DNA from: Kitasatospora sp. NBC_01246
GTDB taxonomy: Bacteria; Actinomycetota; Actinomycetes; Streptomycetales; Streptomycetaceae
Assembly (NCBI RefSeq): GCF_036226505.1
Contig: NZ_CP108484.1
Coordinates: 4,030,001 to 4,094,000 of the forward strand
Direction of reading: 5' to 3'
Length of the DNA stretch: 64,000 nucleotides
Made by a program: the position numbers and the translations under genes. The notes below the pieces were generated by a model, which saw only the letters and a list, made by a program, of their open reading frames with translations, did not search any database and had not been told where the DNA came from. Positions 35,601-41,546 of this stretch are shown piece after piece (position 1 is the stretch's first letter; every line of letters begins with the position of its first letter).

Positions 35601-36319
35601 GCGACCAGCGAGGAACTGCAGGCGGTGTCCAGCGAGACGCTGGGCCCCCGGAAGTCGAAGCAGTGCGAGATCCGGTTCGACACCATCGTCATCATGGTGC
35701 CGGTGGCGGTGTGCGCGGCCAGGGTCTCGAAGGAGAGGTCCGAGAACTGGACGATCTTGTAGTCCAGGGTGAACGCGCCGACGTAGACCCCGACGTCACG
35801 CCCCGCCAGCTCACCCGGCTTCTGCCCGCCGTCCTCCAGCGCCTCCCAGGCCACCTCCAGCAGCTTCCGCTGCTGCGGGTCCATGTGGTCGGCCTCCCGG
35901 CCGCTGATCCCGAAGAACGCCGGGTCGAACTCGTCGAAGCCGTCGATGTAGCCTCCCCGGCCGCCGACCAGTCGGCCTGGCTTGGCCTTGTCCCGGCTGC
36001 CGAGGGTGGCCACGTCGTACCGGCTGCGCGGCGTCGGCGTGATGCAGTCCTTGCCGTCGACCAGGTTCTGCCAGAACGACCGGTGGTCACTGGCACCGCC
36101 CGGGAACCGGCAGCCGATCCCGATGATCGCGATCCGCTCCGGTCCGTCGATCCGCTCCGGTCCGTCGGCAGGCCCGGCGGGAGCGGGCACGACGGCGGTC
36201 GTGCCCGAAGCGGCGGCGGGCACGGAGGCGGCGGTAGCGGCGGCGGTGGCGTAGCGGGTGTCGGAGGCGGTCGGGGAATCAGAGGGATCGGGAACTGCGG
36301 CGAGGCATGAATCCGTCAT
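26681..36319 (-). CDS. Iterative PKS-NRPS hybrid synthase for a polycyclic tetramate macrolactam
   Basis: A 3212-residue protein with domain order KS-AT-DH-KR-ACP-C-A-PCP-TE, the single-module layout of PTM synthases (FtdB, IkaA, HSAF PKS/NRPS). KS: Cys234 in DTACSSSL, His369 in EAHGTST, His409 in NIGHTES. AT: Ser693 in GHSTGE (malonyl type). DH: His996 in HRIQGRVLFP. KR: cofactor motif TGAFGALG, Tyr1677 in YAAGN. ACP: Ser1838 in GLDSL. C: HHIISDA at 2031-2037, with Ala where Gly is usual. A: YTSGSTGRPK near 2534. PCP: Ser2937 in GGSSIK. TE: Ser3057 in GYSLGG. There is no ER domain. By precedent it makes two polyenes, loads both on ornithine and releases the tetramate. ATG at 36319 has AAGGA upstream. 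Confidence 0.95.
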   Translation of the reverse strand: MTDSCLAAVPDPSDSPTASDTRYATAAATAASVPAAASGTTAVVPAPAGPADGPERIDGPERIAIIGIGCRFPGGASDHRSFWQNLVDGKDCITPTPRSRYDVATLGSRDKAKPGRLVGGRGGYIDGFDEFDPAFFGISGREADHMDPQQRKLLEVAWEALEDGGQKPGELAGRDVGVYVGAFTLDYKIVQFSDLSFETLAAHTATGTMMTMVSNRISHCFDFRGPSVSLDTACSSSLVAVHLAAQSLLRGETDLALAGGTLLHIAPQYTIAETKGGFLSPEGRSRTFDASADGYVRAEGVAVVALKRLSDAVRDGDPIHAVIIGSGVNQDGRTNGITVPNPDAQVSLIERVCAEAGITPGSLQYVEAHGTSTPVGDPIEANALARALAVGRRPGDRCYVGSVKTNIGHTESASGLAGLIKSALALKHRLIPPHINLERLNPAIDPATLPFEIPSEPTPWPDHRGPARAGVNSFGFGGTNAHVLLEAAPEPAPAEEPSEPPEGPAVLPLTVLPLTARDAAALPELAAGIQGELAGARGGAPARPADLGHTLAHRRQHLDSRLSVVYDSRESLDEALTAYLRGEPHPRVLTGQRREARHRRLAWVFTGMGPQWWGMGRRLFATEPVYREAVERCAEHLAELTGWSLTDELAADEAHSRMAETWLAQPANFAVQIGLAALWRSRGVRPDAVVGHSTGEVAAFHEAGVYDLADAVKVVVHRSRLQQRLAGTGGMLAVSLTEAEAVRRIRPYGDAVSVAAINSPTSLTLAGDETVLAELAAALTAEQVFARPLTVEVPYHSARMELIKDELLESLADLKARPAQVPLYLTGREGTAHGTELDAGYWWHNVRDSVRFQQAVQRLGDDGYSLFLEVGPHPVLGRSIQETLEARPGGADHPDVRTLPSIRRQEDERTTFTASLAALHNLGVEVDWSVLQPTGRPVPLPRYPFKRDRHWVEPRAVEQVRRGRQDHPLLGRRLAGGEPAWEARLDAEVLPYLEDHRIQGRVLFPAAGYLEMAVQAVRALTGGADAALAGIELRKALFLPDEESRAVQLTLSAENGSFTITTGTAVTTGSAGTDGDADGPGGAGPDRTVHAVGTVRPGQRRRPGHRLDAEPIRERAARHLAGPDCYRELAGLGYHYGPAFQGIDEVWIGPGEALAVVRPTAAIAGQGAGHQVHPVLMDAFFQTLLTPQLLVAAGPTGTGIKLPLAIDEVRLDPVGEQPLWVHATVTRDGGDELVGDIAVYDGSGTPLGGITGFRAADVEKASTAVGLATIDGWLVESSWSELPGASDAPDLLAEHPDHWLLFADAGGVAEELADRITGCGGSCHLVRPGSCYRTAADGRESTVDPGSAADLGRLLADRRAAGAADPAAVVHLWNLDRPALAGADHATVAGHTGAGAYSLVTLAALLSAELPDCRLHIVTRAAQATAPDEPVEPLGAPAWGIGRVLRHQELPGHPGKLIDLGPAGPAGAEAAALLREFALADEDEIALRGGRRLTNRLRPAEGLTGPLPPSLRADGSYLVTGAFGALGRLLCRTLVRRGARRLILVGRSPLPPRERWRGLDPESRAGRGVAFLRELESLGAQPVPVSLDITDERALADWLAEYRALESPPVRGVFHLAGQVRDTLVAELDREVFDAVHGPKVLGAFALHRQLAGEPLDHFVLFASIASLLTTAGQTNYAAGNAFLDALAHHRRALGLPALSLDWGPWATGMIEELGLVEHYRNSRGMSSLAPESGMAVLERVLGQDRAQLLVATVIDWPLFLSWYPAPPPLVAGLAAAARENAPAPRRSSLLEVLRAAGEEERRELLTERFVALAATVLGVPAEQIEPGTGLSGLGLDSLLAMELRARLNTELGTALPVVALLSNAPVTELVAQLYAGLAELIEDDGTGAGAAEVERYEDESQHPLTHNQKALWFLKQLNPDGFAYNIGGAVEVRVELEPELMAAAFRTMVGRHPSLRANFVLDGGHAVQRVRAEVEPDFGVFDVQGLEWAEVHDLIVREYRKPYDLERDPLVRFRLFKRGPEQWVIMKAVHHIISDAISTFTFIEELLAVYEGLRQGRAPELPPVTARYLDFLNRQNEFLAGREAPRMLDYWRSHLPAEVPILSLPTDKPRPAVQTHNGASEFFVLDERLSARVHALAREHNVTVFMVLLSAYYLLLHAYSGQDDIIVGSPVTGRTDEEFGSVYGYFVNPLPLHVSLAGAPTVAELLAQVRTTVLGGLDNQEYPFVLLVEKLGLQHDPSRSAVFQAMFILLHHKVATEKYGYHLEYIELPEEEGQFDLTLSAYEDEAERRFHCVFKYNTDLFLPETMARLAGHYTNLLEGLTGAGAEQPATGLELLGPVERARVIQRWSGAERRVAHEEPVHELILRAAAADPDARAVAAPAESGPTARLNYGELARRSRSAAARLRALGAGPGSVVALCLDKSPELVVALLAVLRTGAAYLPLDPGHPADRLAYMIEHAGAGLLVGDPERLGGLPVRIVAPAEFTGADEPGGTGTTGGSAGSAGSAGSEASGGSAGGFTDEPVDLDSPAYVIYTSGSTGRPKAVRVSHRNLASAYQAWRAEYRLDTDARVHLQMAGPSFDVFTGDYVRALCSGATLVLVGRELLFNTARLYEVMRTERVDAGEFVPAVVRTVIGHCERSGLRLDFMRLLVVGSDVWKVEEYERLRALCGPRTRLINSYGLTEATIDSAYFEGPADGLEPSRMVPIGRPFPNSAFYLLDEQGRPVPPGVPAELWIGGSGVALGYVGDEEQTARRFATLPLGGADGTEPVRLYRTGDLARWDADGGVHLLGRADSQIKVRGHRIELGEIETQLAEWPELAQAVVTVRPDRSGENVLCAYCVPAPGRTVDRRELRRHLAGYLPTFMIPTYFAELPALPLTANGKVDVAALPAPRAEAEDRAAEPPVTLYEVRMAEHWRALLGVEGLGLEHDFFECGGSSIKLIELIHGLQGEFNIRIPVSQLFKVTTLHGMARTLEHIITGRLEGAQPYLWFNQEQQQTIFCFPPAGGHGLVYRQFAAHLPEYRMVAFNYVAGDDKVTRYADLIDTIQPDGPCALLGYSLGGNLAFEVAKELERRGRAVPNVVIMDSHRIPEFFTLGDEHVQAFEQELAEHLQRHTGSEIVAQETREQARDYLQFCSRTPNLGVIAAPVSVISDDVKVALYAAGEHGAWHGSSATGTAVFRGFGTHAEMLGHEYIARNAGLAREILAGATADAS

Positions 36320-36642
36320 GGTCGAGTCCTTGTGTCGCTGCGTTCGCGCGCGCGGCACGGGCGTGGGAGCACCGCACGGGCGTGGGGACGGCGGCTGCGG
36401 ACCGGTTCCAGGCAGGCCGGAGACCGGACCGGCCGAAGGGGACAGGCCGAGGGCCGGCGAGGAGTGCGAGCGGGGAATGGGCGGCGGGCGGTGGGCGCGA
36501 AGCAAGGGACTACGGGGTCGCGGGGCAACGCCACCGGAACGGGTTCGGGATCGCAGCGGACAAGAGGAGGCAGCGGTCGGCGAGAAGTCGGAACGGACGG
36601 ACAGGGGCGCCGGGCGGGCGGACCGGCCGGGCCGGCGGGGCG
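36320..36642 (-). other. Intergenic space between hydroxylase and synthase genes
   Basis: This 323-base space contains no coding frame I can support. Read on the minus strand it is GA-rich in places (GAGGAGGCAGCGG-type purine runs on the plus strand near 36562-36590). Its length is far larger than the other cluster gaps, so a second promoter or a structured leader for the large synthase gene is possible. No clear -10/-35 pair is visible. Confidence 0.4.
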
Positions 36643-37512
36643 TCAGGCCGGGAAGTCGTCGGCCTGCACCGGCCTTCGCCAGGGCTGGAGGTGACTGGCG
36701 AGCACCTCGCGCGTCCGGGGGAAGTCGGACGGGCGCAGCAGCCCCACCGCGGCCGGCCGACGGCCCGGTTGCCAGGTGAAACTCCCGAAGGCGTGGTCCC
36801 AGATCGAGAGGTCGGACCCATAGTGCCCGGCCTCCGCCAGATCGACGCTGTGGTGCAGCCGGTGTTGCTCCGGGCCGGCGAAGACGTGGTTGAGCGCACC
36901 GATCCGGACATCGACGTTCGCGTGCACGAAATAGCCCTGGGCGACCACGAACAGGCCCACCACGAACACCGATTCGGCCGAGAACCCCGCCAACGCGAGC
37001 GAGAGCTGCACGGCGCCCTGGGTGAGCACCACGTCGACGATGTGGTTGACCCCGTTGTTGGCGACATTGACCTTGTCGGGCACGTGGTGCACCCCGTGCA
37101 GGCGCCAGAGCCAGCGATTGGTGTGGCTCCAGCGGTGCATCAGGTAGTTGGCCAGCGAACCGAGCAGCAGCGCCGCCGGGATCTCCGCCCAGAGCGGCAG
37201 CACCGGATGCGGCGGCGCCGCCCACCCGACCATGGCCGACACCGGCACCTGCGACAGTGCCCCACCGATCATCGTCAGCACGAAGTAGGCGCCGTACCAG
37301 CCCCACTCGCCGACGCTCGGCCGCCATTCCGGTTCGTAGGGGATCAGCCATTCCAGAACCGTCAGATAGCCGATCGTGCCGAGCAGGAAGAACTGGCTCA
37401 CCCGCCCGAGGTCCCAGCGCCAGCGCAGGGCCGCGACCGCTATCGACACGAGCGTGACCAGCAGGAACGGGTAGGCGACGTGACGCAGCGCGGAGCGCAA
37501 CCGCTCACCCAT
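36643..37512 (-). CDS. PTM-cluster sterol-desaturase/fatty-acid-hydroxylase family hydroxylase
   Basis: A 289-residue membrane di-iron enzyme with about four to five hydrophobic segments. The histidine clusters are complete: HRWSH (126-130), HGVHH (139-143), His197 in FVHAN, and HRLHH (217-221). These should bind two irons for O2 activation. In PTM pathways the homologue (FtdA, HSAF SD type) hydroxylates the ornithine-derived beta-carbon. It is the first gene of the cluster after an AT-rich promoter region. ATG at 37512 follows AAGGGGG at good spacing. The product is probably a hydroxylated PTM. Confidence 0.92.
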   Translation of the reverse strand: MGERLRSALRHVAYPFLLVTLVSIAVAALRWRWDLGRVSQFFLLGTIGYLTVLEWLIPYEPEWRPSVGEWGWYGAYFVLTMIGGALSQVPVSAMVGWAAPPHPVLPLWAEIPAALLLGSLANYLMHRWSHTNRWLWRLHGVHHVPDKVNVANNGVNHIVDVVLTQGAVQLSLALAGFSAESVFVVGLFVVAQGYFVHANVDVRIGALNHVFAGPEQHRLHHSVDLAEAGHYGSDLSIWDHAFGSFTWQPGRRPAAVGLLRPSDFPRTREVLASHLQPWRRPVQADDFPA

Positions 37513-37688
37513 GGCTACCCCCTTCGCGAGCCGGCTCGAACGATCACCGAAAGCATTCGTTCCGATACTAACGGTGCACGGAAGGGGATGCGAGGCATTT
37601 TTGGAAAGAATCACAAGCGCCGCAATTTGTCAGATAATAGATGGCCAAACGATTCTTCCGCCCGTCATAAAGATCCCGGAAATGCGAA
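37513..37688 (-). promoter_or_regulatory. AT-rich promoter region of the PTM cluster
   Basis: This is the least GC-rich stretch in the window, with words such as TTTTTGG, GATAATAG, CATAAAG and GCAATTTGTCAG on the plus strand. On the minus strand, candidate -10 hexamers TAGTAT (37570-37565) and TATTAT (about 37638) occur, but no matching -35 at 17 bases is convincing. The AT-richness and position just upstream of the first cluster gene indicate the main regulated promoter. No regulator gene lies in the cluster, so control is probably by global or distant factors. Confidence 0.55.
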
Positions 37689-37722
37689 CCGCCCGCCCCT
37701 CCGGAGAGGGACGGGCGGGCGG
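37689..37722 (-). terminator. Hairpin after the type II thioesterase gene
   Basis: CCGCCCGCCC (37689-37698) pairs with GGGCGGGCGG (37713-37722), extended by a 3-base-pair inner stem after one mismatch. It lies 25 bases beyond the thioesterase stop and upstream of the PTM promoter, so it should separate the two transcripts. Confidence 0.7.
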
Positions 37723-37746
37723 ACGATCAGTGGCCCACGGCCCAGG

Positions 37747-38544
37747 TCAACCGAGCCGGGCCGGAAGGTGCCGACCGGCGGCGAATCCGCTGATCGCCGA
37801 GATCACCGACAGCGCGTGGTCGTCGAGGAAGAAGTGCCCGCCCGAGAAGGTCCGCACCGAGCAGCCCGCCGTGGTGTGCTCGGCCCACGCCTCCGCCTCC
37901 GCCGCGGTGACCTGCGGATCCGCGTCCCCGGTCAGCACCAGGACGGGCTGCCCGATGCGGTCCCGGCCGGGCCGGCTGCGGTACGTCTCGGCGGCCTTGT
38001 AGTCGCTGCGGACCGACGGCAGCACCATCTCCAGGAACTCCGGGTCCCGCAGCATCAACGGATCCGTACCGCTCAACCGCTCCAGGGACCGGATCAGCGC
38101 CCGGTCGTCCGACCGGTGCACGTCCTGCGCCGTGTCCCGCGGCCGCGACGGCGCCCGCCGCCCGGAGACCACCACCCCCTGCAACGCCATCCCGGCCCGC
38201 TCCATCCGGACCGCCACCTCGAACGCCACCGACGCCCCGAGGCTGTGCCCGAACAGCGTGAACGGCCGGTCCGCCCACACCAGCAACTCCCGCACCACGT
38301 GGTCCGCGAGCGCGTGCACGTCCTCGACACAGGCCTCCCCGGCCCGGTCCTGCCGCCCCGGGTACTGCACCGCGAGCACGTCCACCGAGGTGGGCATCGC
38401 CCGCGCCACCGGCAGGAAGTACCCCGCCGACCCCCCGGCGTGCGGAAAGCAGACCAACTGCGCCGGTGCGGCGGGCGCCGGCTGGAACCGCCGGATCCAG
38501 AGACTGCTCCGCTCCGGCGCTGCTGCGTACCGTGGCATTCCCAT
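37747..38544 (-). CDS. Type II thioesterase (GrsT-like alpha/beta hydrolase)
   Basis: A 265-residue editing thioesterase. The N-terminus LVCFPHAGGSAGYFLPVARAM and VQYPGRQDR are hallmarks of the GrsT/RifR family. The nucleophile is Ser101 in FGHSLGASVAFE, the catalytic Asp lies in LTGDADPQV and the His in FSGGHFFL. It would clear aberrant acyl groups from carrier proteins of a PKS or NRPS. Location 235 bases upstream of the PTM hydroxylase on the same strand suggests service to the PTM synthase, though a hairpin separates them. Two ATGs (38544, 38538) share one GGAGGGGGAGGGG ribosome binding site. Confidence 0.9.
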   Translation of the reverse strand: MGMPRYAAAPERSSLWIRRFQPAPAAPAQLVCFPHAGGSAGYFLPVARAMPTSVDVLAVQYPGRQDRAGEACVEDVHALADHVVRELLVWADRPFTLFGHSLGASVAFEVAVRMERAGMALQGVVVSGRRAPSRPRDTAQDVHRSDDRALIRSLERLSGTDPLMLRDPEFLEMVLPSVRSDYKAAETYRSRPGRDRIGQPVLVLTGDADPQVTAAEAEAWAEHTTAGCSVRTFSGGHFFLDDHALSVISAISGFAAGRHLPARLG

Positions 38545-38693
38545 CCCCTCCCCCTCCCCGGGGCCACCCACGACGGCCCACCCTGGCTGCCATTCAAGCC
38601 CCGCCGCCCCACCACGACCAGATGCCCGTCCCCCCTCTCGCACCCCCACCCCACCCCTACCCACCCCCTACCGCCACCCCGGGACAACGCGAA

Positions 38694-38722
38694 GGGCCCG
38701 GTCGCTCCAAGCGACCGGGCCC
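38694..38722. terminator. 13-base-pair hairpin in the space between the thioesterase and tRNA genes
   Basis: Bases 38694-38706 (GGGCCCGGTCGCT) pair exactly with 38710-38722 around a CCA loop. The 343-base space 38545-38887 otherwise contains only a C-rich run (38600-38690, many CCCC on the plus strand) and the tRNA terminator. I see no gene in it. Confidence 0.7.
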
Positions 38723-38845
38723 CACCGCAACGTTCACCCGTGGCCATCCGAACCCACGCCCGGCCGCCGGCCGACACCTCCGACCCGGGACCACAGCACA
38801 CCCGATCGCGGGCATCCGCCGACGCGAGGGCATCCGCCTACGCAA

Positions 38846-38880
38846 AAGCCCCAGGTCACGGCGAGTGAGTCCTGGGGCTT
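38846..38880 (-). terminator. Intrinsic terminator of tRNA-Thr
   Basis: On the minus strand AAGCCCCAGG and CCTGGGGCTT (38871-38880 and 38846-38855) form a 10-base-pair stem followed by TTTTGCG. It starts 8 bases after the tRNA 3' end. This is one of the few T-run terminators in the window. Confidence 0.85.
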
Positions 38881-38887
38881 CTACAGA

Positions 38888-38960
38888 GCCGCCTATGGGA
38901 TTCGAACCCATGACCTACGCATTACGAGTGCGTTGCTCTGGCCAACTGAGCTAAGGCGGC
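38888..38960 (-). tRNA. tRNA-Thr (anticodon CGT)
   Basis: A 73-base minus-strand gene that folds as a standard cloverleaf. Acceptor stem GCCGCCT pairs with AGGCGGC. The D arm is GCTCAGTTGGCCAGAGC, anticodon stem ACGCA/TGCGT encloses loop CTCGTAA with anticodon CGT, and the T arm contains GGTTCGAATCC. CCA is not encoded. It reads ACG codons, which are common in this genome. An intrinsic terminator follows. Confidence 0.97.
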
Positions 38961-39041
38961 ACCGTTGCCGCACGTGGTGGCAACGCGGGCCAGTCTACAC
39001 AGGTTCGCGGGTGATCCGTAACGGGGTTCCGCGGCGGTGGA

Positions 39042-39701
39042 TCAGGCGGAGGAGACGGCCAGTTTGGCGGCGAAGCCCGCGAAGAGGACGGCGACGCCGC
39101 TGGTGAGGCCGGCGGAGAGGCGCTTGCGGCGGCGGAAGGCGGTGGCGAGGGTGGTGCCCGCGAAGATCAGCATGGAGAGGTAGAGCAGGCTGAAGGTCTG
39201 CAGGATGCCGCCGAGCAGGGCGAAGGAGAGGGCCGGCTGTCCGTAGGACGGGTCCACGAACTGGGTGAAGAAGGAGAGCAGGAAGAGGATCGCCTTCGGG
39301 TTCAGCAGGCTGATCACCAGGGCGCGGCGGAACGGGCGCTCGGTGGAGTCCGGGACGGCGGCCGCAGCGGTGTCGGGGGCGGCCGCGGCGGCGCGGTGCT
39401 CGCGCCAGAGCTGGCGGGCGGCGCGGAGCATGCCGACGCCGATCCAGAGCAGGTAGGCGGCGCCGCCGAACTTCACCACGGCGAAGACCGCGGGGTTGGC
39501 CTCCAGCAGCGAGGCGGCGCCCAGCGAGGTGAGGCTGATCAGGGTGAAGTCACCGACGAAGACGCCGGCGGCGGCGGTGTAACCGGTCCGGACGCCCTTG
39601 CGGGCGGCGACGGACAGCACGTACAGGGAGTTGGGGCCGGGGAGGAGGATGATCACGAGGGCGCCGAGGATGTACGTCGCCAGGTCGTTGACTCCGAGCA
39701 C
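39042..39701 (-). CDS. LysE/RhtB-family amino acid exporter (LeuE-like)
   Basis: A 219-residue membrane exporter with six hydrophobic segments. The family signature is clear at the N-terminus: LATYILGALVIILLPGPNSLYVLSVAARKG, with the conserved Pro-Gly-Pro. It continues with FVGDFTLISLTSLGAASLL and ALVISLLNPKAILFLLSFFTQFVDP, where NPKA is typical. It exports amino acids or related compounds by proton exchange. I prefer the GTG at 39701 because GGAG lies 8 bases upstream and the family begins there; an ATG at 39743 would add 14 Pro-rich residues. Confidence 0.9.
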   Translation of the reverse strand: MLGVNDLATYILGALVIILLPGPNSLYVLSVAARKGVRTGYTAAAGVFVGDFTLISLTSLGAASLLEANPAVFAVVKFGGAAYLLWIGVGMLRAARQLWREHRAAAAAPDTAAAAVPDSTERPFRRALVISLLNPKAILFLLSFFTQFVDPSYGQPALSFALLGGILQTFSLLYLSMLIFAGTTLATAFRRRKRLSAGLTSGVAVLFAGFAAKLAVSSA

Positions 39702-39801
39702 GGTGGGCTCCGGTGGGGGTGGCAGGGGCTGCGGGGCGCTCATCGTAACGTCGCACCGGTCGGCGGTTGAAGCCGAAATTACCCGCCGCTCCTCTCCCCC
39801 T

Positions 39802-41466
39802 CTACGCGCCGCAGCGCTTGCCCTGCTCCGGCGCCGGACCGCCCAGCAGGTACGCGTTGACCGCCCCGTCGACGCACTCGTCGTGCCGTCCGTACGCGGT
39901 GTGGCCGTCGCCGTCGAAGGTCAGCAGCCGCCCGGACTCCAGCTGCCCGGCGAGGGACCGCGCCCAGGCGTACGGGGTGGCCGGATCGCGGGTGGTGCCG
40001 ATGACCACGATCGGAGCGGCGCCGGCGGCCCGGACGGTGTGCGCGGCGCCGGTGGCCCGGACCGGCCAGTAGCTGCAGGTCAGCGCCATCCAGGCCATGT
40101 CGCGGCCGAACCGGGGCGAGGTCCGCTCGAAGTCCGGCACGGCCCGCTGGACGTCGGCCGGGCCGGTGAACGGCGCGGGCAGGTCCAGGCAGTTCACCGC
40201 CATGTTGGCGAACATGAGGTTCGGGTACGAGCCGTCCGGACCGCGTTCGTAGTACGAGTCCGACAGCTTGAGCAGGCCGGTGCCGTCACCGGCCTTGGCA
40301 TCGGCGAGCGAGGTGCGCAGCTTGGGCCAGAGGAAGTCGGCGTACATGGCCTGGATGACGCCGGTCGTCGCCTGGGACTCGGTGAGCCGGCGGGCGCCGT
40401 CGACGGTGGTCAGCGGCTTGGCGTCGATGGCCGCGAACAGGGCGCTGAGCTGCTCGCCCGCCTGCTGCTCGGTGCGGCCGAGCGGGCAGTCCTCGCGCTT
40501 GACGCAGTCCTTGGCGAAGGCCGCCCAGGCGGTTTCGAAGCCGCCGGCCTGGGTGCGGTTGCCGCTGATCGAGTCGAGTGACGGGTCCATCGCGCCGTCC
40601 AGCACGATCCGGCCGGTCCGGCCGGGGAAGAGACCGGCGTAGGTCGCGCCGAGGAAGGTGCCGTAGGACTTGCCCACGTAGTTGAGCCGTTCGTCGCCGA
40701 GCAGCGCCCGCAGGACGTCCATGTCGCGGGCCGCCTCGACGGTGCCGAGGTGGCCGAGCCGGTCGCCGGCCTGCTGCCGGCAGCCCTCCGCGAACTCCCG
40801 GTCCGCGGCCACCAGGGCGTCGATCTCGGCCTGGTCGTCGGGGGTGATGTCGGCGGCGGTGTACGCGTCCATCCGCTCCCCGGTCAGACAGGTCACCGGG
40901 CTGCTTCGGCCGACGCCGCGCGGGTCGAGCCCGACCAGGTCGTACCGGGCGCGCACGGCACTGTCGTAGCTCTTCGCGACGGCCTCCACGTACTCGATCG
41001 CCGAGCCGCCGGGGCCGCCGGGGTTGAGCAGCAGCGACCCGAGCCGGCCGCCGGCCGCGCCGGGGGCCCCGCCCTGGTCCGGGTCCGCCGGGACGGCGAC
41101 GGCCCGGACCGCCGAGAGGGTGAGGTCGCCGCCGCCCGGGCGGTCGTAGTCCAGCGGCACCGTGAAGGTGGTGCACTCGAAGCCGTCGTCGCAGGGATGC
41201 CAGGCGGGCCGCTGGCCGTAGTACGGCGCCAGCGCGGCGGGAAAGGCGGCCGGGAGCGGCTCCAGCGGTGTGACACCGGGACGGGCGTCGGCCGCCGCCG
41301 GCCCCCCGGAGGCGAGGGACCCGGACGGGGCGGCGCCGGGCGCGGTGGTGTCCGAGGAGGCCGCCCCGGGGGTGGACGAGGAGGAGCTGCACCCGCCGAC
41401 CAACAACCCCGCGACCGCCAGTGCCGCGGCCACCACTCGCGCCCGCATGCCCCGCTCCGACCTCAT
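39802..41466 (-). CDS. Secreted lipoprotein alpha/beta hydrolase (tripeptidyl-aminopeptidase type)
   Basis: A 554-residue exported hydrolase. The N-terminus VVAAALAVAGLLVGGCSSSSS is a lipoprotein signal with a lipobox Cys. The catalytic domain shows oxyanion segment LLLNPGGPGGSA, nucleophile GKSYGTFLGATYAG, Asp in IGTTRDPATPYAWA and His in DGDGHTAYGRHDECVD. The last part is the TAP-like C-terminal domain of the Streptomyces SlpD/SlpE and tripeptidyl-aminopeptidase family. It should trim N-terminal peptides from extracellular proteins. ATG at 41466 has GAGAGGGA upstream. It is followed at 80 bases upstream by the second hydrolase-like gene on the same strand. Confidence 0.92.
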   Translation of the reverse strand: MRSERGMRARVVAAALAVAGLLVGGCSSSSSTPGAASSDTTAPGAAPSGSLASGGPAAADARPGVTPLEPLPAAFPAALAPYYGQRPAWHPCDDGFECTTFTVPLDYDRPGGGDLTLSAVRAVAVPADPDQGGAPGAAGGRLGSLLLNPGGPGGSAIEYVEAVAKSYDSAVRARYDLVGLDPRGVGRSSPVTCLTGERMDAYTAADITPDDQAEIDALVAADREFAEGCRQQAGDRLGHLGTVEAARDMDVLRALLGDERLNYVGKSYGTFLGATYAGLFPGRTGRIVLDGAMDPSLDSISGNRTQAGGFETAWAAFAKDCVKREDCPLGRTEQQAGEQLSALFAAIDAKPLTTVDGARRLTESQATTGVIQAMYADFLWPKLRTSLADAKAGDGTGLLKLSDSYYERGPDGSYPNLMFANMAVNCLDLPAPFTGPADVQRAVPDFERTSPRFGRDMAWMALTCSYWPVRATGAAHTVRAAGAAPIVVIGTTRDPATPYAWARSLAGQLESGRLLTFDGDGHTAYGRHDECVDGAVNAYLLGGPAPEQGKRCGA

Positions 41467-41546
41467 CCGGTCCCTCTCAGGTGCTGGGGCGCGGCCGCTG
41501 CCGGCGCCCTGGGTACCGCGAAGCGTAGCCTTCGCGGACACCCTGG

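Noticed and set aside
26573..36310. A 3245-codon open frame on the plus strand opposite the PKS-NRPS
   Set aside because: It is a mirror of the GC-rich codon use on the minus strand; its translation is Gly/Arg/Pro-rich low complexity with no family features, while the minus strand has every PKS-NRPS motif.
38888..38960. Attachment site or integrated element at tRNA-Thr
   Set aside because: No integrase gene and no second copy of the tRNA 3' end is seen nearby. The thioesterase and PTM cluster downstream carry no phage or ICE genes.
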